Origin: Pseudomonadota bacterium
GTDB taxonomy: Bacteria > Pseudomonadota > Gammaproteobacteria > Burkholderiales > Burkholderiaceae_C
Length of the DNA: 64,000 nucleotides
Reading direction: 5' to 3'
Assembly: GCA_020161775.1 (NCBI GenBank)
Contig: JAIUOW010000001.1
Coordinates: 62,001 to 126,000 of the forward strand
Shown: one piece after another, positions 19,790-28,301 of the stretch
Layout: each line of letters starts with the position of its first letter
How positions within the stretch are numbered: position 1 is the stretch's first letter
Program-made: the position numbers and the translations under genes
The notes under the pieces: model-generated
The model's database searches: none
What the model saw: only the letters and a program-made list of their open reading frames with translations
What the model was told of the DNA's origin: nothing

Positions 19790-21158
19790 GACGTGTCTCC
19801 TCAATGTTGTCGTTTTGCGCCAGCGCGGTGATGGCCTCGATCACGCGCTCCATCTTCATGAAGCGCGAGCCCTTGACCAGCACGCTGGCCGACGCGGGCA
19901 GCGCGGCGCGCACCGCGGCGTTCAGCGCGTCGATGTCGGCAAAGTGCCGCCCGCCCATGCCGGCGGCCTGCTCGCCCAGCGTCAGCAGCGTCTCGATGCC
20001 CCGCGCGCGCGCATGCGCGCCCACCTCGGCATGGAACTGCGGCCCCTGGTCGCCCACTTCGCCCATGTCCCCCAGCACCAGCAGGCGCGGGCCGGGCAGC
20101 TCGGCCAGCACGTCGATCGCGGCGCGCACGGAATCGGGGTTGGCGTTGTAGGTGTCGTCCACCACCGTGAGCGCACGGCCATGCAGCTGCAGCGCCAGCG
20201 CACGCGAGCGGCCCTTGACCGGCGCAAAGCTCTCCAGCCCGCGGCGGATCGCCTCCAGCGGCGCGCCCGCGGCCAGCGCGCAGGCCGCAGCGGCCAGCGC
20301 GTTACGCACGTTGTGGCGGCCGGCGATGTGGAGGGAGAACGCCAACGGCCCGGCGGGCGTTTGCGCGCCCACCTGCCAATGCCCTGACACCCACTCAGTA
20401 CCGGCCAAACTGATATCGGCACCCGGCGCGCCAAAGCGCAGGCTGGCCCGGCCACCCGCCAACGCCGCCCACACGGGCGTGTAGTCGTCGTCCGCCGGGA
20501 ACACCGCGGTGCCCACCGCTGGCAGGGCGCTCAGGACGCTGCCGTTTTCGCGGGCCACGGCCTCGACCGTGGCCATGAATTCCATGTGTTCGCGCTGTGC
20601 GTTGTTGACCAGCGCCACGTTGGCACGCGTGATGTCAGCCAGGTAGGCGATCTCGCCGGGGTGGTTCATGCCCAGCTCGATCACCGCCACGCGGTGCGAC
20701 GCGCGCAGGCGCAGCAGCGTCAGCGGCACGCCAATGTCGTTGTTCAGGTTGCCCTGGGTGGCCAGCGCCGCATCGCCCTGCCAGGCGCGCAGGATGGACG
20801 CGATCATCTGCGTCACCGTGGTCTTGCCGTTGCTGCCCGTCACGGCGATCAGCGGCAGGCTGAACTGGCTGCGCCAGCCGGCGGCCAGCAAGCCCAGCGC
20901 AATGCGCGTGTCGTCCACCTCGATGCCGCTGGCACCGGCAGGCACCTTGCCGCGGTGCGCCAGCACAGCGGATGCGCCCTGGGCCAGCGCATCGGCCAGG
21001 AAATCATTGGCGTCAAAGCGCTCGCCGCGAAGGGCCACGAACAGGTCGCCGGGCTGCAGCGTGCGGGTGTCGGTGTGCACGCGCTGCACGACGGTGGCAC
21101 CATCGCCCACCAGGCGCGCGCCGGGCAGCCACCGCAGGGCCTGGGCAAGCGTCATCAT
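19779..21158 (-). CDS. murF: UDP-N-acetylmuramoyl-tripeptide--D-alanyl-D-alanine ligase
   Basis: 459 residues. MurF adds D-Ala-D-Ala to the precursor tripeptide, the last cytoplasmic step before MraY. The P-loop is [19 protein letters not shown] at about 106-124; [20 protein letters not shown] and [20 protein letters not shown] are MurF-specific. ATG codons at 21158 and 21155 are adjacent; the first overlaps the murE stop as ATGA. The 3' end overlaps the mraY start by 11 bp, the longest coding overlap in the cluster. Confidence 0.98.
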   Translation of the reverse strand: MMTLAQALRWLPGARLVGDGATVVQRVHTDTRTLQPGDLFVALRGERFDANDFLADALAQGASAVLAHRGKVPAGASGIEVDDTRIALGLLAAGWRSQFSLPLIAVTGSNGKTTVTQMIASILRAWQGDAALATQGNLNNDIGVPLTLLRLRASHRVAVIELGMNHPGEIAYLADITRANVALVNNAQREHMEFMATVEAVARENGSVLSALPAVGTAVFPADDDYTPVWAALAGGRASLRFGAPGADISLAGTEWVSGHWQVGAQTPAGPLAFSLHIAGRHNVRNALAAAACALAAGAPLEAIRRGLESFAPVKGRSRALALQLHGRALTVVDDTYNANPDSVRAAIDVLAELPGPRLLVLGDMGEVGDQGPQFHAEVGAHARARGIETLLTLGEQAAGMGGRHFADIDALNAAVRAALPASASVLVKGSRFMKMERVIEAITALAQNDNIEETRHAA

Positions 21159-22654
21159 GAGGCGGCACTCCTTTGCGCCAGCGCGGCCCGGGCATGCGTC
21201 AGGTCGGAGAACGGGTGCTTCACGCCGCCAATTTCCTGATAGTCTTCATGCCCCTTGCCGGCAATCAGCACCACGTCGCTGGCGCCGGCTTGCGCCAGCG
21301 TGCCGGCAATGGCCTGGGCGCGGTCGGCCTGCACCTGCACACACTGATGGTGGCTCAGGCCCAGCAGGATCTGGCTGATGATGGCCTCGGGCTTTTCGTC
21401 GCGCGGGTTGTCGCTGGTGACAACCACGCGGTCGGCGTTCTTTTCAGCCACGGCGGCCATCAGCGGACGCTTGGTGGTATCACGATTGCCGCCGCAGCCA
21501 AACACGCACCACAGCTGCCCGCCGCGCTGGCGGGCCAGCGGACGCAGGGCCGCAAGGGCCTTGTCCAGCGCGTCGGGCGTATGGGAGTAGTCCACGGCCA
21601 CCAGCGGCTGGCCATCCAGCGCGATGCGCTCCATGCGCCCGGGCACCGGCAGCAGGCCGCCGCAGGCCTGGACCGCCGCGGCCAGGGGCACGCCCATGGC
21701 CCGCATGGCGGCCATCACACCCAACAGGTTGGACACGTTGTACTGGCCCACCAGCCGCGTTTGCAGGGGGTGACTTTCGTTGCCTTCGCACACGCGAAAA
21801 CGCAGGCCCTGCGTGTCGTAGCCGATGTCGCGCGCTGTCAGGCGCGCGGGTACCTCGCACGACACCGTCCAGACATCCAGCGCGCTGGCGTCCAGCGACG
21901 CGGCCAGCTGTGCGCCGCGCGCATCGTCCAGGTTGATGACGGCGGCGCGCAGGCCGGGCCAGCGGAACAGTTCCGCCTTGGCTTCCCAGTAGGCCTGCAT
22001 GGTGCCGTGGTAATCCAGGTGGTCCTGCGTGAAGTTGGTGAAGATGGCCACGCGGATGCGCGTGCCGTCCAGGCGGCGCTCCACGATGCCGATGGACGAC
22101 GCCTCGATGGCGCAGGCACGCAGCCCCCCATCCAGGAAGTGGCGGAACTGCCGCTGCAGCAACACCGGGTCGGGCGTGGTCAGGCCATTGAACTCCACCC
22201 GCGGCGGCACGCCGGTGCCCAGCGTGCCCACCACGGCGCACGGAATGGGCGCGGGCGCCTGCACGCCCGACAGCGCCTGGGCAAGCCACCACGCGGTGGA
22301 GGTCTTGCCGTTGGTGCCGGTCACGGCCAGCACATCCAGCTGCTCGGACGGCGATTCATAGTACGCAGCGGCGATCGGGCCGGTGGCCGCCTTGAGCTGG
22401 CCGTACAGCGCAATGGTGTCGCCCAGTGTGTCAGCGGCAAAGCCCCACGCGTCGGCGCCATTCTTCTCCACCAGGCAGGCTGCCGCGCCCTGGGCCATGG
22501 CCGAGGGCACATGCTTGCGCCCGTCAGTGGCCGCGCCGGGCCAGGCAATGAAGCCATCGCCCAGGCCGACCTTGCGGCTGTCGGTGTGCAGCACGCCGGT
22601 GACGCGTTCGCGCAACCACCGGGCGGCCTGCACGGGGGTGTCGAGTTCGGTCAT
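21155..22654 (-). CDS. murE: UDP-N-acetylmuramoyl-L-alanyl-D-glutamate--2,6-diaminopimelate ligase
   Basis: 499 residues from ATG 22654 (MTELDTPVQAARWLRERVTG), overlapping the ftsI stop by one base. MurE adds meso-diaminopimelate to UDP-MurNAc-L-Ala-D-Glu. The P-loop is [19 protein letters not shown]; other motifs are FTNFTQDHLDYHGTMQAYWE and GCGGNRDTTKRPLMAAVAE. The C-terminal DNPRDEKPEAIISQIL carries the DNPR motif that selects diaminopimelate rather than lysine. The 3' end couples to murF. Confidence 0.98.
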   Translation of the reverse strand: MTELDTPVQAARWLRERVTGVLHTDSRKVGLGDGFIAWPGAATDGRKHVPSAMAQGAAACLVEKNGADAWGFAADTLGDTIALYGQLKAATGPIAAAYYESPSEQLDVLAVTGTNGKTSTAWWLAQALSGVQAPAPIPCAVVGTLGTGVPPRVEFNGLTTPDPVLLQRQFRHFLDGGLRACAIEASSIGIVERRLDGTRIRVAIFTNFTQDHLDYHGTMQAYWEAKAELFRWPGLRAAVINLDDARGAQLAASLDASALDVWTVSCEVPARLTARDIGYDTQGLRFRVCEGNESHPLQTRLVGQYNVSNLLGVMAAMRAMGVPLAAAVQACGGLLPVPGRMERIALDGQPLVAVDYSHTPDALDKALAALRPLARQRGGQLWCVFGCGGNRDTTKRPLMAAVAEKNADRVVVTSDNPRDEKPEAIISQILLGLSHHQCVQVQADRAQAIAGTLAQAGASDVVLIAGKGHEDYQEIGGVKHPFSDLTHARAALAQRSAAS

Positions 22655-24390
22655 CAGAACGACTCCTCGACCGCGTTGGCCACGATCTGCGGCTTGACCG
22701 CCATGTCCGGCTGCACGCCCATCATGCGCAGGGTCTGCTGCACCACCTCGCTGAACACCGGCCCGGCAACGGTGCCGCCGTAGTAATGGCCGGCGCTGGG
22801 CTCGTCGATCATGACCGCCACGATGATGCGCGGCTTGTCGATGGGCGCCATGCCGGTGAACCACGAACGGTACTTGCCCGCCGCATAGCTCTTGCCCACC
22901 TGCTTGCGCGCCGTGCCGGACTTGCCGCCCACCGAGTAGCCCACGGTTTGTGCCTTCTGGCCCGTGCCGCCGGGGCCCGCGGCCAGCCACAGCATGTGGC
23001 GCACCTGCGCCGCATGCGCGGGCGAGAACACCGGCACGCCCGTGGCGGGCGTATCGGTCTTGAGCATGGTGGCGGGAATGATCGCGCCGTCATGCGCGAA
23101 CGCGGTATAGGAACGCGCCATCTGGAACAGCGACGCCGACAGCCCGTAGCCATAGGACATGGTCGCCTGCTCGATGGGCTTCCAGCTCTTGTAGGGCCGC
23201 AGCCGGCCTGGCACCGCGCCGGGGAAGGCGATCTGCGGCTTCTGGCCATAGCCCAGCGCCGAATACACGTCCCACATTTCCTTGGGCGTCATGCGCTGCG
23301 CGATCTTGAGCGCGCCCACGTTGCTGGATTTCTGGATCACGCCGTCCACGTCAAGCACGCCGTAGTTGTGCGTGTCGCTGATGGTGAAGCCGCCCATGCT
23401 GTAGCGCCCGGGCGTGGTGTCGATGATGGTGTTGTGCTTCACGCGCCCCAGCTCCAGCGCGGCGGCCACGGTGATCGGCTTCATGGTGGAACCGGGCTCG
23501 AAGGTGTCGGTCAGGGCGCGGTTGCGCAGCTGCTCGCCGCTCAGGTTCTGGCGCCGGTCCGGGTTGTAGCTGGGATAGTTGGCCAGGGCCAGCACCTCGC
23601 CGGTGCTGCTGTCCAGCACCACCACGCTGCCGGCCTTGGCCTTGTTGGCGATCACCGCGTCGCGCAGCTTCTGGTAGGCAAAGAACTGGACCTTGCTGTC
23701 AATCGACAGCTGCAGATCCTTGCCATCGACCGGGGGGGTCTGCTCGCCCACGCCTTCCACCACGCGGCCCAGCCGGTCCTTGATGACGCGGCGCGAGCCG
23801 GCGCGGCCGGCCAGGTCACTGTTGAACGACAGCTCCACGCCCTCCTGGCCGTTGTTCTCCACGTTGGTGAAGCCCACCACATGGGCCGCAGCCTCACCCT
23901 CGGGGTACTTGCGCCGGTATTCCTTGCGCTGGTAGATGCCCTTGATGTCGAGTTCGGTGATCTTTTGCGCGACGCTCTCGTCCACCTGGCGCTTGAGCCA
24001 GACAAAGGTCTTGTCTTCGTCGGCCAGGCGCTTTTGCAGGTCGGCCAGCGGCATTTCAAGCAAGCGGGCCAGCTTGCCCAACTGCGCGGGCGTGGCGTCC
24101 ACGTCTTCCGGAATGGCCCAGATGCTGGGCGCGGGCACGGAGGTGGCCAGCAGCAGGCCATTGCGGTCCAGGATGCGCCCGCGGTTGGCCGGCAGTTCCA
24201 GCGTGCGGGCAAAGCGGACCTCGCCCTGCTTGCGGAAAAAGTCGTTGCCGATGACCTGCACCCACGCGGCACGCGCCGCCAGGCCGGCAAAGCCCAGGGC
24301 GATCGCCGCCACGATGAACTTGCTGCGCCACACCGGCGTCTTGCTGGCCAGCAGCGGGCTGGACGTGTAGAGGACGCTGCGGCTGCTCAT
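22654..24390 (-). CDS. ftsI: septal transpeptidase FtsI (PBP3)
   Basis: 578 residues. Class B penicillin-binding protein that cross-links septal peptidoglycan together with FtsW. A short cytoplasmic tail and one membrane helix (KFIVAAIALGFAGLAARAAW) precede the pedestal domain. Active-site motifs: FEPGSTMKPITVAAAL (SxxK), the KSSNVGALK (SxN) motif, and GGKSGTARK (KSGT). All three are intact, so the enzyme should be active and beta-lactam-binding. It overlaps ftsL by 4 bp and murE by 1 bp. Confidence 0.98.
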   Translation of the reverse strand: MSSRSVLYTSSPLLASKTPVWRSKFIVAAIALGFAGLAARAAWVQVIGNDFFRKQGEVRFARTLELPANRGRILDRNGLLLATSVPAPSIWAIPEDVDATPAQLGKLARLLEMPLADLQKRLADEDKTFVWLKRQVDESVAQKITELDIKGIYQRKEYRRKYPEGEAAAHVVGFTNVENNGQEGVELSFNSDLAGRAGSRRVIKDRLGRVVEGVGEQTPPVDGKDLQLSIDSKVQFFAYQKLRDAVIANKAKAGSVVVLDSSTGEVLALANYPSYNPDRRQNLSGEQLRNRALTDTFEPGSTMKPITVAAALELGRVKHNTIIDTTPGRYSMGGFTISDTHNYGVLDVDGVIQKSSNVGALKIAQRMTPKEMWDVYSALGYGQKPQIAFPGAVPGRLRPYKSWKPIEQATMSYGYGLSASLFQMARSYTAFAHDGAIIPATMLKTDTPATGVPVFSPAHAAQVRHMLWLAAGPGGTGQKAQTVGYSVGGKSGTARKQVGKSYAAGKYRSWFTGMAPIDKPRIIVAVMIDEPSAGHYYGGTVAGPVFSEVVQQTLRMMGVQPDMAVKPQIVANAVEESF

Positions 24391-24704
24391 CGCACGGCCC
24401 CTGCAACAGCGGGTGCAGCGGGTGCGGCGGCCTGCTGGGGCGCCGTGTACTGCACATATTGCGTGATGGCCGGTGTGGCCGTGCGCATCTGCAGCTGCTC
24501 CTTGGCCAGCTTCTCCACCCGGCCGGGGGTGGACTGCGCACGCTTTTCAACCTTGAGCCGCTCGGCCTCCACCTCCAGGCGGCGGGCTTCGGTCTGGGCG
24601 CGGTCGATCTCGGTGAACAGGCGGCGCGATTCGTACTGGGTGCGCACCAGGTACAGCGCGCTGGCCATCACCGCCAGCAGCAGGACGAGGTTCAACCTCG
24701 TCAT
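24387..24704 (-). CDS. ftsL: cell division protein FtsL
   Basis: 105 residues from ATG 24704 (MTRLNLVLLLAVMASALYLV). This is a bitopic protein: the N-terminal hydrophobic helix is followed by a heptad-rich periplasmic coiled coil (residues about 25-75) and an Ala/Pro-rich tail. FtsL pairs with FtsB and FtsQ to activate FtsWI. The sequence is poorly conserved in general, so the call rests on size, topology and its position between rsmH and ftsI. A 12-codon open frame bridges rsmH and this start (24701-24739). It overlaps ftsI by 4 bp. Confidence 0.92.
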   Translation of the reverse strand: MTRLNLVLLLAVMASALYLVRTQYESRRLFTEIDRAQTEARRLEVEAERLKVEKRAQSTPGRVEKLAKEQLQMRTATPAITQYVQYTAPQQAAAPAAPAVAGAVR

Positions 24705-24739
24705 GACCTGGCCCCCACGAGCGGTCCGGCGGCGCTCAT
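24701..24739 (-). other. 12-codon bridging open frame between rsmH and ftsL
   Basis: Reads [12 protein letters not shown] then TGA. Its ATG overlaps the rsmH stop as ATGA, and its own TGA overlaps the ftsL start as ATGA. If translated it would carry ribosomes across the 31-base gap and couple rsmH to ftsL. The peptide itself looks unremarkable. The double overlap may be chance; conservation across relatives is the test. Confidence 0.3.
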
Positions 24740-25647
24740 GCCGTCGTCCTTTCGGCAACCCGCATGATCGCGCTGCGCGATCGCGGATTACCCGCCACTT
24801 CCGCGGCGCTGGGCTTGATGCGGTCCAGCGCCTTGAGTTTCATCGGTTTTGGCGCGGCAAAAGGGGCCCGGCGGTCAAACACCTCGCGCGAATTCGCCGC
24901 GATGAACTGCTTGACGATGCGGTCTTCCAGCGAGTGGAAACTGATCACCACCAGGCGGCCTCCGGGTTGAAGTACATCAAGGCTGGCCTCTAGCGCCTGT
25001 TGCAGCTCTTCAAGCTCGGCGTTGATGAAAATCCGAAGAGCCTGAAATGTGCGCGTTGCAGGGTCCTGGCCCGGCTCGCGGGTTTTGACCGCGCCAGCCA
25101 CGAGCTGGGCCAGCTCGGTGGTGGTTGAAACTGGGCCCCGCTCTTGTCGGCGAGCAGCAATCGCCTTTGCAATCTGAACAGCAAACCGTTCTTCGCCATA
25201 GTCACGAATCACCTCCGCGATCTGTTGAACATCCGCTGTTGCCAGCCACTGGGCCACGCTTTCCCCGCGCGTGGTGTCCATGCGCATGTCCAGCGGGCCA
25301 TCGAACCGGAAGCTGAAGCCGCGTGCCGGGTTGTCGATCTGCGGCGAGCTCACGCCCAGGTCCATCAACACGCCCGCGGCGCTTTGCGCCGGCAGCTCGC
25401 ACAGATGGTGAAAAGCCTCGTGACGGATGGAAAAACGCGCATCCGTGATGCGCGAGGCTTCTGCAATGGCGTCGGGGTCGCGGTCGAAGGCCACCAGGCG
25501 GCCCTGAGGCCCCAGCCGCGACAGGATCAGGCGCGAATGGCCGCCACGGCCAAAGGTCGCGTCCACGTAAGTTGCATCCGGATTGTTGAGAAGAGAATCG
25601 ACTGCTTCGTTCAACAAGACGGTGGTGTGTTGCCATGGGGTTTCCAC
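24736..25647 (-). CDS. rsmH: 16S rRNA (cytosine-1402-N4)-methyltransferase
   Basis: 303 residues. RsmH (MraW) methylates N4 of C1402 in 16S rRNA using S-adenosylmethionine. The SAM loop is [20 protein letters not shown] at about 26-45; [20 protein letters not shown] and [18 protein letters not shown] are diagnostic, and the C-terminal [15 protein letters not shown] is the usual ending. It follows mraZ by 9 bp, the standard order at the head of dcw clusters. Confidence 0.98.
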   Translation of the reverse strand: METPWQHTTVLLNEAVDSLLNNPDATYVDATFGRGGHSRLILSRLGPQGRLVAFDRDPDAIAEASRITDARFSIRHEAFHHLCELPAQSAAGVLMDLGVSSPQIDNPARGFSFRFDGPLDMRMDTTRGESVAQWLATADVQQIAEVIRDYGEERFAVQIAKAIAARRQERGPVSTTTELAQLVAGAVKTREPGQDPATRTFQALRIFINAELEELQQALEASLDVLQPGGRLVVISFHSLEDRIVKQFIAANSREVFDRRAPFAAPKPMKLKALDRIKPSAAEVAGNPRSRSAIMRVAERTTA

Positions 25648-25656
25648 CGTCTTCTT

Positions 25657-26085
25657 TCAGAAGGAGAAGTCCTTGAAGACGTCGGGCATATCGCCCTGCA
25701 TCGCCTTGGCTTCCTGGGCATCGTAGGTCGCCTTGTCCCACAGCTCGAAGTGGTTGCCCATGCCCAGCAACATGGTGTCCCTGGAGATGCCGGCCGCTTC
25801 GCGCAGCTCCGGTGAGATCAGCACGCGGCCGGTGCCGTCCAGCTCCACGTCCATCGCATTGCCCAGGAAGACGCGCTTCCACCATTGCGCCGACATCGGC
25901 AGCTCGGCCACGCGCGCGCGGAACTTCTCCCATTCGGGGCGGGGAAAGATCATCAGGCAGCCGTGCGGGTGCTTGGTGATCGTCAGCTGGCTCTGGGCGG
26001 TGGCGGCCAGGACGTCACGATGCCGGGTCGGCACGGAAAGCCGACCCTTCGCATCCAGACTCAGAGACGAAGCCCCTTGAAACAC
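25657..26085 (-). CDS. mraZ: transcriptional regulator MraZ
   Basis: 142 residues from GTG 26085 ([20 protein letters not shown]), with a GAGGG ribosome site about ten bases upstream; a TTG 21 bp further up is in frame but unlikely. MraZ is an AbrB-fold protein with two DxxGR repeats, here [15 protein letters not shown] and [15 protein letters not shown], that forms rings and represses the dcw operon by binding short direct repeats in front of its own gene. Such repeats are present here at 26135-26169. It is the first gene of the cluster. Confidence 0.97.
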   Translation of the reverse strand: MFQGASSLSLDAKGRLSVPTRHRDVLAATAQSQLTITKHPHGCLMIFPRPEWEKFRARVAELPMSAQWWKRVFLGNAMDVELDGTGRVLISPELREAAGISRDTMLLGMGNHFELWDKATYDAQEAKAMQGDMPDVFKDFSF

Positions 26086-26134
26086 GCCAGTGCACCCTCT
26101 TCGCAAGACGTGCCCTCAAATGGAAGCGCCGAAG

Positions 26135-26193
26135 GCACTTTTCACCACTTAATTGCACTTTTTTGCACTGTATCAGGAAACATCGGCGCCGCA
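26135..26193 (-). promoter_or_regulatory. mraZ promoter with four-repeat MraZ-type operator
   Basis: On the minus strand the pentamer AGTG(C/G) occurs four times at exactly 10-bp steps (plus-strand 26165-26169, 26155-26159, 26145-26149, 26135-26139). MraZ of other bacteria binds short GTG- or TGGG-containing direct repeats with about 10-bp phasing, so this is a strong operator candidate. The first repeat overlaps a possible extended -10 (TGATACAGT), with TTGCGG sixteen bases upstream as a weak -35. The repeats then run downstream across the expected start point, fitting autorepression. Confidence 0.65.
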
Positions 26194-26239
26194 ACAGGGG
26201 TTGCTACAATTTTTTGCAATGAAATCAAGGACTTAGGAG

Positions 26240-26271
26240 CGTTTTCGCATCTGCATCGCAGATGAAAAACG
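26240..26271. other. hairpin in the mraZ upstream spacer
   Basis: CGTTTT..CATCTG pairs with CAGATG..AAAACG around a five-base loop, giving about twelve pairs with a small internal bulge. It lies upstream of the mraZ promoter candidate and downstream of the STAS-like gene, in a 280-bp spacer. A regulatory site or transcript-end structure is possible; nothing decides between them. Confidence 0.3.
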
Positions 26272-26310
26272 TTCTAAATGAAGCACTTAGCAAGGGGTGT
26301 GAAAGTGATA

Positions 26311-26340
26311 GGTGAAGATGATTTTTCTTTCATCGTCACC
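26311..26340 (-). terminator. possible terminator hairpin after the STAS-like gene
   Basis: An 11-base stem with one mismatch (GGTGAAGATGA against TCATCGTCACC) and a T-rich loop lies 48 bp past the stop of the gene at 26388. No U-tract follows on the minus strand, so an intrinsic terminator is uncertain; it could be an mRNA 3'-end stabiliser. Confidence 0.35.
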
Positions 26341-26387
26341 CATTCAGGCCGACGCGGCATGGACCGCGCGGCGGCGCAGCCGCAAGC

Positions 26388-28277
26388 TCAGTCGGTGCGC
26401 GGCACCACGCGCGCATGCTCGCTGATGCCAATGACATTGAAGAATGCAGCCACCAGACGGTGCACTTCACTGAACTGGACCTGCCGGCCCTCGCCCTGGC
26501 GCGCCGTGACCCAGTTAAGCAGGGTGCCGGCGGCGGAGAAGTCGATGCGGATCAGCCGGGCACAGGAAATTACCATCACGTCGGCGCCAAGCAGGCGGTT
26601 TTCCAGGGTGTCCAGCGCCTCGGTGGCGTCACCCAGGATCTGGCCGGCCAGTTCCACCATGGACACGTTGGTCATCTGCGAGTTCAGGGGCGGCATCTGC
26701 GTATCGCCATACGCCGCCCCGAGGCTGGATGGCATGGAATCGCGGAAGGCCTCTCCGATGATGGTGTGACCCGCCATGTAGCTGCCGTCGGATTGCAGCG
26801 GCTTGTATTCGCAACGCGCGCTGTCCCAGGACGGCGGTGAAACTTCGTAGGTCACGCAGTAGTCGAGCGCGACCAGCTCGAATTCATCCGGGCGGTGCAT
26901 CACGCGCAGCACCTCCATGCGCAGGCGCCACCAGGCCGCATTCACACTCTTGTCGCCAGAGGGTGTCGCCGACTGCAGCACCTGCTCCAGCACCTCGGCG
27001 GCAATGAAGCGCAACTGCACCGGCTGGGCGGCCCACTGGGTGAACAGCCGGGTGAGGGGTTCGATCGCGGCCTCTTCAATGGTGGTCAGCTTGGCCCAGC
27101 TCAGGCGCCACGGCGGTGGTGCCTTGGCCAGGGCCGCATTCAGCGCGGCCAGCGTCTGCGTGCCGAAGGTGCCCGGACAGGTCCAGTCAGCGACCTGCTG
27201 TGACGCCGGACCCGCGGCGGGGGCCGCCGGCGTGCTCATGCGGCCCACCGCTTCCGGGATGGAGAACCATTGCGGCGCCGAACGCCCGAAGCGCCCGGCA
27301 AACTCAATGGCCGCGGTCTCAAAGCGGTCCTGCTGGCCGGTCGCGCGGTACAGGTCAAACAGCGTCAGCCATGTTTCGTCGTGCCCCACGCGCGAGCCCT
27401 TGGGGCCCAGCACCTCCAGCAAGCCCGCTTCGGCGCCCTTGTCATCACCGTTGGCAAACCGGATGGAGGCCTCTTCCAGCTCGGGATCATGCGCAAATTC
27501 CTCGACGTCCACGGCAAACAGCTTGGACGCCGAAAAGCCCGTGGTCCCGCCTCCTTCGTAGTGCGCACCCAAGCCAGCCGCGGTGGCCGTCGAGCCCGCC
27601 ACCTGCACGCGCGTCATGGCCGGCGGGGGCGGCGGCACCGGGCGCACCAGGGAGGGCGCGGGCGCCTGCGGGCGCGCCGCCTGCACGGGCGCAGCCGCAG
27701 GCACGGGTGCCACGGGCATCGGCGCCTGGGAGATGAACGGCGGCATCAGCGGTGCCTGGACGGGCGGGGGCAGCGTGGCGGGCGCCTTGTCGCCCAGCAG
27801 CGGCGAAGGTTCGGTGCGGGTATAGGGTTTGGCGGCACCGGGAGCGTCCAGCGGGATGCTGGTGGTGCCCACCTGCGACGTCACGCCGGGGAAGTTGGTG
27901 GTGCGGATGGACGAGTCGCCGTGCTTGGTCTTCCACCACTGCATGGACATCTGGGCTTCGATCTCGTCGATCTTCTTGAGCGTCATGGCCCGGTCGTCGG
28001 GCTTGGACGGCATGGAACTCTGGAAGAACGAGGGCCGCGCCGCCGGATCCTGCCCCGCCATGACCTCGCTGCGGCGCATCTTGCGCAGCATGTCGAACTC
28101 GCGCTTGCGCACAAAATCGTTACGCCGCTTGCGCTCGATCATCTCCTTGAGCATCTGCTTGGAGTAGGTGCTCTCCCGGTCCGTTTCCTGCTGGTCCAGG
28201 TCGGCCCAGTTGGTGGTCGGGTTGCGGACGAACTTGACTACCTTTGACAGGAGTCCGTTGTTTTCGTCCTTGGCCAT
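26388..28277 (-). CDS. STAS-like domain protein with Pro/Ala-rich linker
   Basis: 629 residues, cytoplasmic by appearance. The N-terminal about 110 residues are charged and helical (MAKDENNGLLSKVVKFVRNP, then an Arg/Lys-rich stretch). A Pro/Ala linker spans about 160-225. The segment EEASIRFANGDDKGAEAGLL resembles a tetratricopeptide/FimV-like helix pair. The last about 90 residues, from NVSMVELAGQILGDATEALD to VIGISEHARVV, look like a STAS fold as in MlaB or anti-sigma antagonists; a regulatory Ser/Thr cannot be assigned. It lies 24 bp downstream of dksA on the same strand, so the two may be co-transcribed. The biological role is unknown; STAS is assigned by fold-like pattern. Confidence 0.6.
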   Translation of the reverse strand: MAKDENNGLLSKVVKFVRNPTTNWADLDQQETDRESTYSKQMLKEMIERKRRNDFVRKREFDMLRKMRRSEVMAGQDPAARPSFFQSSMPSKPDDRAMTLKKIDEIEAQMSMQWWKTKHGDSSIRTTNFPGVTSQVGTTSIPLDAPGAAKPYTRTEPSPLLGDKAPATLPPPVQAPLMPPFISQAPMPVAPVPAAAPVQAARPQAPAPSLVRPVPPPPPAMTRVQVAGSTATAAGLGAHYEGGGTTGFSASKLFAVDVEEFAHDPELEEASIRFANGDDKGAEAGLLEVLGPKGSRVGHDETWLTLFDLYRATGQQDRFETAAIEFAGRFGRSAPQWFSIPEAVGRMSTPAAPAAGPASQQVADWTCPGTFGTQTLAALNAALAKAPPPWRLSWAKLTTIEEAAIEPLTRLFTQWAAQPVQLRFIAAEVLEQVLQSATPSGDKSVNAAWWRLRMEVLRVMHRPDEFELVALDYCVTYEVSPPSWDSARCEYKPLQSDGSYMAGHTIIGEAFRDSMPSSLGAAYGDTQMPPLNSQMTNVSMVELAGQILGDATEALDTLENRLLGADVMVISCARLIRIDFSAAGTLLNWVTARQGEGRQVQFSEVHRLVAAFFNVIGISEHARVVPRTD

Positions 28278-28301
28278 TACGTGCTCGTCCGGGTTGTCTG
28301 G

